Source: Actinorhabdospora filicis
GTDB taxonomy: Bacteria; Actinomycetota; Actinomycetes; Mycobacteriales; Micromonosporaceae
DNA length: 64,000 bases
NCBI RefSeq assembly: GCF_030269765.1
Contig: NZ_BSTX01000003.1
Location: 124,001-188,000, forward strand
Direction: 5' to 3'
Shown here: positions 42,390-50,168 of the stretch, piece after piece
Numbering within the stretch: the first letter of the stretch is position 1
Layout of the letters: each line of letters begins with the position of its first letter
Made by a program: the position numbers and the translations under genes
Notes under the pieces: model-generated
Seen by the model: the letters and a program-made list of their open reading frames with translations, nothing else
Told to the model about the DNA's origin: nothing
The model's database searches: none

Positions 42390-42932
42390 TCACCACAGCG
42401 AAGCGGTGGCCCCGCCGTCGAGGATCCGGTCCACGGTCTCCTCGGCGGTGAGGTCGCCGCTGTCCAGCCACAGACCCCGCTTCGGAGTGGTGAGCAGGTC
42501 CTCGCGCATCATCGCCACCGCCTCGGTCAGATCGGCCGGCCAGTCGCGGTAGGCGTTCGAGCCGCGCCCCCGCTCGCGGGCGACCACCGCGTCCACAGAC
42601 GGGTCGAGGACGACCAGGTGCCGCTCATGCCCGGCGACGGCCTCCATCCAGCGCTCGACGTCGGCGCCGAACATGATGTCGCTGCAGGTGAAGTCGAAGC
42701 CCGCGTCGGCGTAGTGCTTGGCGAGCAGGGCGGAGCCGGCGTAACGCAGCCGCAGTTGCCGCAGCGCCTCCGGATGCGGGTCGGGGGTCATGTCGACGCC
42801 ACCGGAGACAACGCCGTTGTAGAGGACGTCGCCGTCGAAATGGGCGGCCAGCGGCAGCCGCCGGGCGAGGAGCTCGGCGACCGTCGACTTGCCCGCGGCC
42901 TGGAGTCCGGTGATGAGGAAGATGCGCGCCAT
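42390..42932 (-). CDS. P-loop kinase (AAA_33/phosphotransferase-like)
   Basis: This 180-residue protein begins MARIFLITGLQAAGKSTVAE, with Walker A GLQAAGKST, and has VVLDPSVDAVVARERGR with an Arg-rich lid. It resembles small phosphotransferases such as chloramphenicol phosphotransferase-like or nucleoside kinases. The substrate cannot be assigned. ATG at 42932 gives the proper N-terminus. It is convergent with the exporter operon with a 4-bp gap. Confidence 0.8.
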   Translation of the reverse strand: MARIFLITGLQAAGKSTVAELLARRLPLAAHFDGDVLYNGVVSGGVDMTPDPHPEALRQLRLRYAGSALLAKHYADAGFDFTCSDIMFGADVERWMEAVAGHERHLVVLDPSVDAVVARERGRGSNAYRDWPADLTEAVAMMREDLLTTPKRGLWLDSGDLTAEETVDRILDGGATASLW

Positions 42933-42950
42933 GCGCCGATCATCGGGGGC

Positions 42951-42976
42951 CCGGACGCATCGGTCGAGGGATTTTG
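42951..42976. repeat. Direct repeat copy 1 (26 bp)
   Basis: CCGGACGCATCGGTCG followed by AGGGATTTTG lies 18 bp upstream of the kinase start. A second copy with one mismatch occurs at 43095-43120 in the same orientation. The two lie between divergent genes. Confidence 0.6.
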
Positions 42977-43094
42977 CGCCGGGCCGCCGCGTGCGGGGTT
43001 CGGCCACGATGTCTGCGGAAGCCCCCCATCCCGTCCGGCGGCGAGGAACCCGTCATCGCGAGGTGGGTGGGGGTTTTGGGGTGGCCGAGGGGCC

Positions 43095-43120
43095 CCGGAC
43101 GCATCGGTCGGGGGATTTTG
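43095..43120. repeat. Direct repeat copy 2 (26 bp)
   Basis: This is the second copy of the repeat at 42951-42976, differing at one base. It ends 14 bp before the -10 of the Gfo/Idh/MocA gene and includes its expected -35 region, so it may be part of a regulator site. Confidence 0.6.
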
Positions 43121-43134
43121 TCGCGCCTGCGCGA

Positions 43135-43140
43135 TAGGGT
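43135..43140 (+). promoter_or_regulatory. Probable -10 of the oxidoreductase gene, leaderless
   Basis: TAGGGT ends 8 nt before the ATG at 43149 and no ribosome site precedes the start, consistent with a leaderless transcript. Confidence 0.4.
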
Positions 43141-43148
43141 GCGGATCC

Positions 43149-44324
43149 ATGGGCGCTTCAACGCTTCGGGTGGGGATGATCGGGTACGCGTTCATGGGCC
43201 AGGCCCATTCGGCCGCGTGGCGGGAGGTGAACCCCGTCTACGCCGATCTGCCGGTCACCGTCGAGATGACCGCGCTGTGCGGGCGCAGCCGCGACAAGGT
43301 CGAGGCCGCGGCCCGCCAGTACGGCTGGTCGCGCTACGAGACCGACTGGCGGGCGATCGTGGCCGCCGACGACATCGACATCGTCGACATCGGCACGCCC
43401 GGACACACCCACGCCGAGATCGCGGTGGCCGCGCTGCGCGCCGGCAAGCACGTCCTGTGCGAGAAGCCCCTCGCCAACTCCGTCGCCGAGGCCGAGGCGA
43501 TGGCCAAGGCCGCCGCCGAGGCGCCCGGGCTGACCGCCATGTGCGGCTTCACCTACCGCCGCGTCCCGGCGGTCACGTTCCTGCGGCACCTGGTCCAGTC
43601 CGGCCGCTTCGGGCGCATCCGGCACGTGCGCGCCCAGTACCTCCAGGACTGGCTCGTCGACCCCGACGCCCCCTGGACGTGGCGGCTGGCGCGCGCGAAG
43701 GCCGGGTCCGGTGCCCTCGGCGACATCGGCTCCCACATCGTCGACCTCGTCAACTACGTCACCGAACAGCACGTCACCCGCGTCGTGGGCACCACCCGCA
43801 CCTTCGTCGCCGAACGGCCCCTCGCCGACGACGACGGCACCGGCGAGGTCGACGTGGACGACGCGGTGTCCTTCCTCGCCGACCTCGACGGCGGCGCGAT
43901 GGCCACCTTCGAGGCCACCCGCATGGCCACCGGACGCAAGAACGCGCTGCGCCTGGAGATCAACGGCCTCAAGGGCTCGGCCGTCTTCGACCTGGAACGC
44001 CCCAACGAGCTCGACTTCCACGACACCGACGTGGCCACCGTCGAGCAGGGCTTCCGGCGCATCCTCGTCACCGAGAAGTCGCACCCCTACTTCGACGTGT
44101 GGTGGCCGCCCGGGCACACCATCGGCTACCAGCAGCCCTTCACCCACCAGGCCCACGACTTCCTGCGCTCCATCATCGACGGCGTCCCCGCCAGCCCCTC
44201 CTTCGCCGACGGGCTGCGCGTCCAGCGCGTGCTCGACGCGGTGGAGAAGAGCGCGGCGAGCGGGGGCTGGGTCGAGGTCGGCGAGGAGAAGAAGCGGCGG
44301 GGACGCCGGGGGCGCAAGGGGTAG
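43149..44324 (+). CDS. Gfo/Idh/MocA-family oxidoreductase
   Basis: This 391-residue protein has an N-terminal Rossmann fold (VGMIGYAFMGQAH, then DIVDIGTPGHTHAE), the conserved EKPLANS, and the C-terminal beta-sheet domain with GSGALGDIGSHIVDLV (catalytic-region Asp and His). These NAD(P)-dependent enzymes act on sugars or inositol-like compounds. The last ten residues are very basic. No sugar-transport neighbours are present, so the substrate is unknown. Confidence 0.9.
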   Translation: MGASTLRVGMIGYAFMGQAHSAAWREVNPVYADLPVTVEMTALCGRSRDKVEAAARQYGWSRYETDWRAIVAADDIDIVDIGTPGHTHAEIAVAALRAGKHVLCEKPLANSVAEAEAMAKAAAEAPGLTAMCGFTYRRVPAVTFLRHLVQSGRFGRIRHVRAQYLQDWLVDPDAPWTWRLARAKAGSGALGDIGSHIVDLVNYVTEQHVTRVVGTTRTFVAERPLADDDGTGEVDVDDAVSFLADLDGGAMATFEATRMATGRKNALRLEINGLKGSAVFDLERPNELDFHDTDVATVEQGFRRILVTEKSHPYFDVWWPPGHTIGYQQPFTHQAHDFLRSIIDGVPASPSFADGLRVQRVLDAVEKSAASGGWVEVGEEKKRRGRRGRKG

Positions 44325-44331
44325 CCGCCGG

Positions 44332-45549
44332 TCAGGCGATGTGCATCCCGAAGGAGCCGAGGATGTCGGTCGCCTCCGTCCAGCGCACGAGGGAGCGGCC
44401 GCCCCAGCTCACGATGCCCCGGACCTGACGCGAGGAGCCGGTCGTGGTCCACACCGTCCCGCCGGAGTCACCGGGGCGGGCCGCGTCGCCGGGGGTGTCC
44501 TTGGCGGCCTCGACACCGCGGTGCCCCTTGCCGTTCTCGCCGGTCCACGTGACGTCCTGGTTGATGACGTGGATGTCGCAGACCTGCCCGGAGCTGAAGC
44601 CCGAGTGGCAGACCCAGTCGCCCTGGTAGGAGTAGCGGATCCCGCTGATCTGGCGGTCGACGGTGGAGTCCTGCCCGCCCTCCCACACCCACGCGGCCGT
44701 GGTGCCGGTGGAGGAGGTGTCGATGGCGGCGGCGTCCCACCAGTCGTTGACCCCGGAGACGTAACCGATGCGGTTGCGGCCGTAGTTCTCCCAGCCGGTC
44801 CACACGTCCTGGCCCGAGCCGAAGCAGTGCGCGGCGGTGATCAGGTACGAGCGGTTGTCGGAGTTGGCGCGCGCCGGGATGCCCGACGTGCACAGCCAGC
44901 CGTCGCCCGCCGTCGTCCCCGAGCCGCTCAGCGCGGCCCCGCCGATCCAGGACGTGGTGTCGCGCCGCCGCGAGGTGTCGCCGCCTGCGGCCGCGGCCTG
45001 CTCCACCCGCACGCTCACCCCGAACAGCTCCGGGGCGGCGCGCAGGCCCGCCGGGGCCGCCGCGAGGTCCCGGACCCGCAGCGTCAGCCCAGAGCCGGTG
45101 GGCGCGACGACGATGGACTCCACGTCGAGCCCCAGGGAGGCGCGCTCGGCGAGGACGCGGTCGCGGGCCGCGCCCAGTCGGGCGCGGGTGTAGGCGGCCC
45201 GCTCGAAGCGGAGCAGCCCGAAGTCGGCGCCCTTGTCCAGCCGCCGCGCGGCGGCCAGGAGGGCGCCCTTGCGGGAGGGGTCGGTGAGGTGCGCGAGGAC
45301 CGCGCCGTGGTTGGCGTCGAGGACGACACCGGCGTAGTAGGCGGCACCGGTGTCGCGGCCGGCGGCGTCCACGGCGTCGGCGACCCGGCGCAGCGGTTCC
45401 AGCAGCTCGTTCTGCTCGGCGAGACTCAGCTCGGCGATCTCGGCGTCGGTGCGGACGGTTCCGGCCGCCTGGGCGGTGCCCGCGTGGAGCAGGCCGGCCA
45501 GCGTGGCGGCCGTCGCGAGGACGGCGAGCGCCCTTGCCCGAATGCGCAT
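44332..45549 (-). CDS. Secreted S1-family serine protease
   Basis: This 405-residue precursor has a signal peptide (MRIRARALAVLATAATLAGL, cleavage after AQA near residue 28), a helical pro-region (about 30-190), and a chymotrypsin-like domain with TAAHC (His), DAAAID (Asp) and GDSGG (Ser). Cys residues in CTSG, AHC, CHSG and CDIH suggest disulfides. The layout resembles streptogrisin-type enzymes, with a long pro-region. It is convergent with the oxidoreductase gene. Confidence 0.9.
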   Translation of the reverse strand: MRIRARALAVLATAATLAGLLHAGTAQAAGTVRTDAEIAELSLAEQNELLEPLRRVADAVDAAGRDTGAAYYAGVVLDANHGAVLAHLTDPSRKGALLAAARRLDKGADFGLLRFERAAYTRARLGAARDRVLAERASLGLDVESIVVAPTGSGLTLRVRDLAAAPAGLRAAPELFGVSVRVEQAAAAGGDTSRRRDTTSWIGGAALSGSGTTAGDGWLCTSGIPARANSDNRSYLITAAHCFGSGQDVWTGWENYGRNRIGYVSGVNDWWDAAAIDTSSTGTTAAWVWEGGQDSTVDRQISGIRYSYQGDWVCHSGFSSGQVCDIHVINQDVTWTGENGKGHRGVEAAKDTPGDAARPGDSGGTVWTTTGSSRQVRGIVSWGGRSLVRWTEATDILGSFGMHIA

Positions 45550-45799
45550 GAGGGGTTCCTTTCGAAGCCGCGCGTGGGGGTGAGGGCAGAAAGCTAGGCC
45601 GGGGGCGGCCCGTCCGGCAAGATCGGCGCTCCAGTGTGGAGCGGGCGGGCCGGGAACGCGTCAAGGGCCTGAGCTGGGCGAAGTAACTTGACAATGGCTA
45701 AATTCCGGCGCGCCTTGATGTGATCGACCGCACGAAGGCCTGGACGATCGATCATCGCCGGGCTAGCCGTGAGCCACGTCATGCGCACGGCGGGTACGC

Positions 45800-45826
45800 A
45801 AAAAGACCCGGCCATCGGCCGGGCCC
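45800..45826 (-). terminator. Terminator of tRNA-Asn
   Basis: On the minus strand GGGCCCGGCC pairs with GGCCGGGTC across a 3-nt loop and is followed by a run of T. It begins 14 nt after the tRNA 3-prime end. Confidence 0.8.
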
Positions 45827-45839
45827 TTCCCCTCGCTCG

Positions 45840-45912
45840 CTCCCTGTGATGGACTCGAACCATCAACCTGCCGGTTAACAGCCGGCTGCTCTGCCAATTG
45901 AGCTAACAGGGA
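45840..45912 (-). tRNA. tRNA-Asn(GTT)
   Basis: This 73-nt sequence folds into a standard cloverleaf. The acceptor arm TCCCTGT pairs with ACAGGGA, the D-arm holds AGCTCAATTGGCAGAGC, the anticodon loop is CTGTTAA (GTT), and the T-arm is GATGGTTCGAGTCCATC. The discriminator is G and CCA is not encoded. Confidence 0.97.
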
Positions 45913-46073
45913 TCAGCGCCTCGTTCGGCGCCGGACCAACAATACAGGAGCCCTCCGGGGGTCGTTCAAGGGGATATCCCATGTCCGGTTCGGCGGCTCT
46001 GCCAGCCAAGACGCATGATCCCCGGCAAAATGGGCACCCGACGGGCAAACGGGTACGACGAAAGGGGTGTGCC

Positions 46074-46322
46074 ATGCGGAAAGTGGCGTTCGCGGCCGGG
46101 CTGGCGATCGGTTACGTACTCGGTGCCAAGGCGGGCCGGGAGCGTTATGAGCAGATCCTGCGGGGCTTCAAGCGGTTCCGCGACAACCCGACGGTCCAGA
46201 GCACGGCGGGGCTGGTGCGCGGCCAGGCCACGCGGCTGGCCGACAAGGGCAAGGACGCCTTCGCGCGCACCAAGGTCGGCGCGGCCGTGATGGGCGCGCA
46301 GGACGAGCACGGCGGCTTCTAG
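46074..46322 (+). CDS. YtxH-like small membrane-associated protein
   Basis: This 82-residue protein has one hydrophobic N-terminal helix (MRKVAFAAGLAIGYVLGAKAG), followed by a charged amphipathic region (GRERYEQILRGFKRF) and a helical tail. Small proteins of this shape are common in actinobacteria and sometimes grouped with YtxH. ATG at 46074 has AAGGGG 7 nt upstream. Function unknown. Confidence 0.72.
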   Translation: MRKVAFAAGLAIGYVLGAKAGRERYEQILRGFKRFRDNPTVQSTAGLVRGQATRLADKGKDAFARTKVGAAVMGAQDEHGGF

Positions 46323-47171
46323 TCAGGCCGCGGGCACCGGGCGTCCGGTGCGGGTGACGGCGATGACGCCGCCGACGACGATCGCGCCGATCCACAGCAC
46401 GAAGGCGACCACGTAGGGCCAGGCGGGCGCGGCCTGGTCCGTTCGCTGAAGCTGCGGCTCGGACGTCCCGCTGGCCCACCAGAGGCCGCCGCGCAGCAGC
46501 TTCAGGAAGTCGCCCTCGCCCCAGGCCTCCCAGTCGTTGCCCATGGACGTGACGAAGACGCGGCCGGAGTCGAGCTCGTGGCCCCAGGCGGAGGTGGTGG
46601 GCTTGCCGCCGGGGCCGGGGTAGGTGGCCAGCTGCGTGAAGCCGGGCAGGTCGACGGGGTCGGTGGAGGGCGTCCACCAGGTGTCGATCACGTCGAAGGA
46701 GCTGGGGGACTTACCCGTGGCCGGGTGCGAGGGGTAGACCGTCACGTCCCGCTTCTCCGCCGACTGGTCCTTCGTGGACACCCGGGTGCCGACCAGTTCC
46801 TCGTACCAGGTCTCGGCCGGCTGGGCGTTGACGCTGCCGGCACCGGCGATGACCAGCCCGTGCCCGGCGCGGGTCCAGGCGCCCAGGGCGTCGCCGCTGA
46901 ACGAGGTGACACCGGCCAGTAGGACGGCCTGATAGCCCGCCAGGCGCTCGGGGGTGAGCGCGGTGTCGTGGCTGACGTCGAAGCGGACGCCGTAGGTGCG
47001 CCCGAGGATCGCGGTGGCCTGCTCGGCGCGCTCGGAGACGATGTCGTCGGGCAGGTCCGGGGTCAGCATGAGCACGGTGAAGGCCGGCTTCTCCTCGGCC
47101 GCGGCGGCGGGCGCGCCCGCGAGCAGGGCGAGGAGCAGCGTGAGAGCGGAGAGGACGACCCGGCGCACCAT
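46323..47171 (-). CDS. Secreted, membrane-anchored ThuA-like protein
   Basis: This 282-residue protein has a signal peptide (MVRRVVLSALTLLLALLAG, cleavage near AAAA/EEK), a ThuA-like glutamine-amidotransferase-fold domain (about 35-240; GLVIAGAGS, SAWGHELDSGRVFVTSMG), and a C-terminal transmembrane helix (about 250-272) with short basic tail. ThuA domains are linked with sugar use, but the amidotransferase Cys is absent. Its stop directly abuts the stop of the convergent gene. Confidence 0.78.
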   Translation of the reverse strand: MVRRVVLSALTLLLALLAGAPAAAAEEKPAFTVLMLTPDLPDDIVSERAEQATAILGRTYGVRFDVSHDTALTPERLAGYQAVLLAGVTSFSGDALGAWTRAGHGLVIAGAGSVNAQPAETWYEELVGTRVSTKDQSAEKRDVTVYPSHPATGKSPSSFDVIDTWWTPSTDPVDLPGFTQLATYPGPGGKPTTSAWGHELDSGRVFVTSMGNDWEAWGEGDFLKLLRGGLWWASGTSEPQLQRTDQAAPAWPYVVAFVLWIGAIVVGGVIAVTRTGRPVPAA

Positions 47172-47396
47172 GGGGTCAACCTACCGGGTCCGGCCCGCGC
47201 CGCGCATTGTGCGGCCGATCGGCGACGGCCGTCACGAAAACGCGAGGTACATCTGTCGGATCAACGACAAACGGAGTCGCACGGATCCGTCCGGCCATTC
47301 CTCAGAATCACCCTTCTGTGACACCCCACGGGTACTTCGGCGCTGCGATATTTGAAGCACGCAGCAGGCCGACAAGGACCAGCGCAAGGGGTTGCC

Positions 47397-47582
47397 GTGA
47401 CCGCCATCGACGAACTTCGCTCCCGGATCCGCGCCGCCGAGACCGCGCTCATGGCCCACGCCCCCGACCCGTTCTCCGGCTGGTGCCACACCTGCCGCGT
47501 CCCCGGACCCTGCCCCGCCTACCGCCCCGCCGCCAGACGGCTCGGCGAGCTGCGCGAGCTGCGGGACCGATCCGACGGGTGA
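47397..47582 (+). CDS. 61-residue Cys-motif protein
   Basis: The product begins MTAIDELRSRIRAAETAL and contains WCHTCRVPGPCPAYRPA, then a helical basic end. The CxxCx4PC motif resembles that of two small proteins in the 16.8-17.2 kb micro-operon. GTG at 47397 has AAGGGG 5 nt upstream. Function unknown. Confidence 0.65.
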   Translation: MTAIDELRSRIRAAETALMAHAPDPFSGWCHTCRVPGPCPAYRPAARRLGELRELRDRSDG

Positions 47583-47592
47583 CTGCCGTACG

Positions 47593-48549
47593 GTGACTCG
47601 CGTGCTGCACCTGCGAATCATCGTCCCGGCCGACCGCACCGACGCCGTCTGCGAGCTGCTCCTGGCCCACGAGGGCGTCACCAACCTCGTCGTGCTCCCC
47701 AAAGCGGCCCGCGAGCCCGCCGGCGACGTCGTGATGTGCGACGTGGCGCGCGAGGCGGCCAACGGCGTCCTCGCCGGACTCGACGAACTCGGCATCGACC
47801 ACGACGGCTCCATCGCCGTCGAACGCGTCGACCTGTCCATCTCCGACGGCGCCGAACAGGCCAAGGAGACCGCGCCCGGCCACTCCGACGACGCCGTCGT
47901 GTGGGAGGAGTTCGGCAGCCGCGTCGAAGAGGGCAGCCACCTCACCTGGTCCTACGCGGCCTTCCTGGCCATCGCCGTGCAGATCGCCGCCATCGGCGTC
48001 CTCGTCGACTCGCCCATCCTCATCGTCGGCGCCATGGTCCTGGGCCCGGAGTTCGGGCCCATCGCCGCCATCTGCTTCGGCCTCCTGCGCCGCGAATGGC
48101 GCCTGGTCGGCAAGGCCACCTGGACCCTCGTCGCCGGATTCGCCTCCGCCATCGCCGTCACCTGGCTGTGCGCCTTCGTCTCCCACAAGATGGGCTGGTT
48201 CGACGGCTCCTGGCTGGAGGGCGTCGGCCGCGAGACCCAGTTCATCGTCAAACCCGACCGCTGGTCCTTCATCGTCGCCCTGCTGGCCGGCGCGGCCGGG
48301 ATGCTGTCGATGACCTCCGACAAGTCCACCGCCCTGGTGGGCGTGTTCATCTCGGTCACCACCGTCCCGGCCGCCGGGTACATCGCCGTCGCCCTCGCCG
48401 TGTCCCACTGGGAGGAGGTCACCCCCTCCCTCGTGCAGCTCGGCGTCAACATCGCCGGAATGATCGTGGCCGGACTGGCCACCCTCATCGTGCTGCGCGT
48501 GGTCTGGGGCAAGGCGCGGTTGCGCCAGCGCCTGGTCAGTCCGCGATGA
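47593..48549 (+). CDS. DUF389 membrane protein
   Basis: This 318-residue protein has a small N-terminal alpha/beta domain (about 1-80, LHLRIIVPADRTDAVCELLL) and a DUF389 membrane domain with about six helices (about 115-305) containing ILIVGAMVLGPEFGPIAA. Function is unknown, though the family is often linked with ion or metabolite transport. The start at GTG 47593 could instead be GTG 47602, since TACGGT ends 7 nt before the latter. Its end overlaps the convergent RidA gene by 14 bp. Confidence 0.85.
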   Translation: MTRVLHLRIIVPADRTDAVCELLLAHEGVTNLVVLPKAAREPAGDVVMCDVAREAANGVLAGLDELGIDHDGSIAVERVDLSISDGAEQAKETAPGHSDDAVVWEEFGSRVEEGSHLTWSYAAFLAIAVQIAAIGVLVDSPILIVGAMVLGPEFGPIAAICFGLLRREWRLVGKATWTLVAGFASAIAVTWLCAFVSHKMGWFDGSWLEGVGRETQFIVKPDRWSFIVALLAGAAGMLSMTSDKSTALVGVFISVTTVPAAGYIAVALAVSHWEEVTPSLVQLGVNIAGMIVAGLATLIVLRVVWGKARLRQRLVSPR

Positions 48550-48943
48550 CGGCCAGCGCGTCGATCTCGACCAGCATCTCCTCACGCGGCAGGCCCGTCA
48601 TCACCGTCGTCCGCGACGGCAGCACACCACTGGGCACCCGCGCCGAGACGAACTCGCCGTAGGCCTCGTTCATCTCCGCGAAGTGATCGCGGGTGGTCAG
48701 GTACACGCGCAACATGATGACGTCGTCCAGGCTCGCGCCACCCGCCTTGAGGATCGCCTCGACGTTCTCCAGGGTCTTGATCGTCTGCGCCTTCACGTCA
48801 CCGGGGAACAGGTACTCACTCGTCGCCGGATCCACCGGCCCCTGACCCGAGACCTGCAGGAGCGGTCCTTTGCGGACACCCTGTGAGAAGGTGTGGGCGG
48901 GGGCTGGGGCGGCGTCGGTACGGACAGCGGTCTTGTCGGCCAT
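48536..48943 (-). CDS. RidA-family enamine/imine deaminase
   Basis: This 135-residue protein has the RidA features: GPLLQVSGQGPVDP, VEAILKAGGASLDDVIMLRVYL and the C-terminal SRTTVMTGLPREEMLVEIDALAV. RidA hydrolyses reactive 2-aminoacrylate and related imines made by PLP enzymes. The neighbouring divergent PLP deaminase is a plausible source of such products. TAAGTT ends 6 nt before the ATG, suggesting a leaderless transcript. Confidence 0.88.
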   Translation of the reverse strand: MADKTAVRTDAAPAPAHTFSQGVRKGPLLQVSGQGPVDPATSEYLFPGDVKAQTIKTLENVEAILKAGGASLDDVIMLRVYLTTRDHFAEMNEAYGEFVSARVPSGVLPSRTTVMTGLPREEMLVEIDALAVIAD

Positions 48944-48977
48944 GCGGGTAACTTACATCCGTGATCTAGGAGGCGCG

Positions 48978-50168
48978 ATGCTCGACGAGTCGATCCTGCG
49001 CGGTGAGCGGGACATCCGGCTGGACTGGCGATGGAAGGCCGTGCCGCCCTCGGCGCACGGGCTCACCCTCGACGAGTGGCTGGCCACCCGGCCGCGCCTG
49101 GACGACCTCGGCACGCCCCTGCTGACCCTCGACGCCGACGCCCTCGCCCACAACATCACCGCCATGGCCGCCTGGTGCGCCGAGCGCGGCGTCCTGCACG
49201 CGCCGCACGGCAAGACCACCATGGCCCCCGCCATCTGGGACCGCCAGCTGCGCGCCGGAGCCCACGCCCTCTCGCTGGCCACCGTCCCGCAACTGCGGGT
49301 CGCGCGCGCCTTCGGCGTGCCGCGCGTGCTGCTGGCCAACGAGCTCGCCGACGCCGCGTCCGCGCGCTGGATCGCCGAGGGCGACACCGAGGTGTGGTGC
49401 CTGGTCGACTCCGCGGACGGGGTCGCGGTGCTGGACGCCGCGGGCGCGCCGCTGCGGGTGCTGGTCGAGCTGAGCGCGCCCGGCGGGCGGGCAGGCGCGC
49501 GGTCGGTCGAGGACGCCCGCGAGGTCGCCGCGGCCGTCACCGCCTCGCGCAACCTGAGCCTGGCGGGCGTCTCGGGCTGGGACGGCGGTGTCGCCCACGA
49601 CGCCTCGGCGGCCGACCTGGCCAAGGTCGACGACCTGCTGAACGGGCTGCGGACGCTGCACGAGAGCCTCGACTACGGCGTGGACCGCCCGATCGTGACC
49701 GCCGGCGGCTCGGTCTACTTCGACCAGGTAGCCGATCACCTGGCGGGGCTGGCGGGCGCCGACGTCCTGGTGCGCTCGGGCTCCTACGTCACCCACGACG
49801 ACGGGACCTACGCCGAGCTGAGCCCGGGCCTGCGCGGCCACAGTGGACCCGCGCTGCGTCCGGCGCTGCGGGCCTACGGGCGGGTCATCTCGCGCCCGGA
49901 GCCGGATCTGGCCATTGTGGACGCCGGTCGCCGCGACGTGCCCTTCGACAACGGCCTGCCGATCCCGCTGGACCTGCCCGGCGCGCGGGTGACCCAGCTG
50001 AACGACCAGCACATCTTCCTGGCCGGTGAGCTGGACGGCGTGCGCGTCGGCGACCGGGTGCGCTTCGGCATCTCGCATCCGTGCACGGCCTTCGACAAGT
50101 GGGACCTGATCCCGGTGCTGGACGCCGAGGGCGTCGTGGTCGACGCGATCCGGACGTACTTCGGGTGA
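48978..50168 (+). CDS. PLP-dependent D-amino-acid deaminase/D-threonine aldolase family
   Basis: This 396-residue protein is an alanine-racemase-like fold-type III enzyme. PLP Lys79 lies in HGKTTMAP, and the barrel holds LVELSAPGGRAGAR and VTAGGSVYFD. The C-terminus has H367-P-C369 in SHPCTAFDKW, matching the His/Cys zinc pair of eukaryotic-type D-serine dehydratases and unlike the His/Asp pair of D-threonine aldolase. So dehydration or deamination of a D-hydroxy amino acid is most likely. ATG at 48978 has TAGGAGG before it. GTGA overlap couples it with the D-aminoacylase. Confidence 0.85.
   Translation: MLDESILRGERDIRLDWRWKAVPPSAHGLTLDEWLATRPRLDDLGTPLLTLDADALAHNITAMAAWCAERGVLHAPHGKTTMAPAIWDRQLRAGAHALSLATVPQLRVARAFGVPRVLLANELADAASARWIAEGDTEVWCLVDSADGVAVLDAAGAPLRVLVELSAPGGRAGARSVEDAREVAAAVTASRNLSLAGVSGWDGGVAHDASAADLAKVDDLLNGLRTLHESLDYGVDRPIVTAGGSVYFDQVADHLAGLAGADVLVRSGSYVTHDDGTYAELSPGLRGHSGPALRPALRAYGRVISRPEPDLAIVDAGRRDVPFDNGLPIPLDLPGARVTQLNDQHIFLAGELDGVRVGDRVRFGISHPCTAFDKWDLIPVLDAEGVVVDAIRTYFG

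Noticed and set aside
45685..45730. TTGACA at 45689 with nearby AT-rich DNA as a strong promoter
   Set aside because: No suitable -10 lies 16-19 bp downstream, and no plus-strand gene follows before the tRNA.
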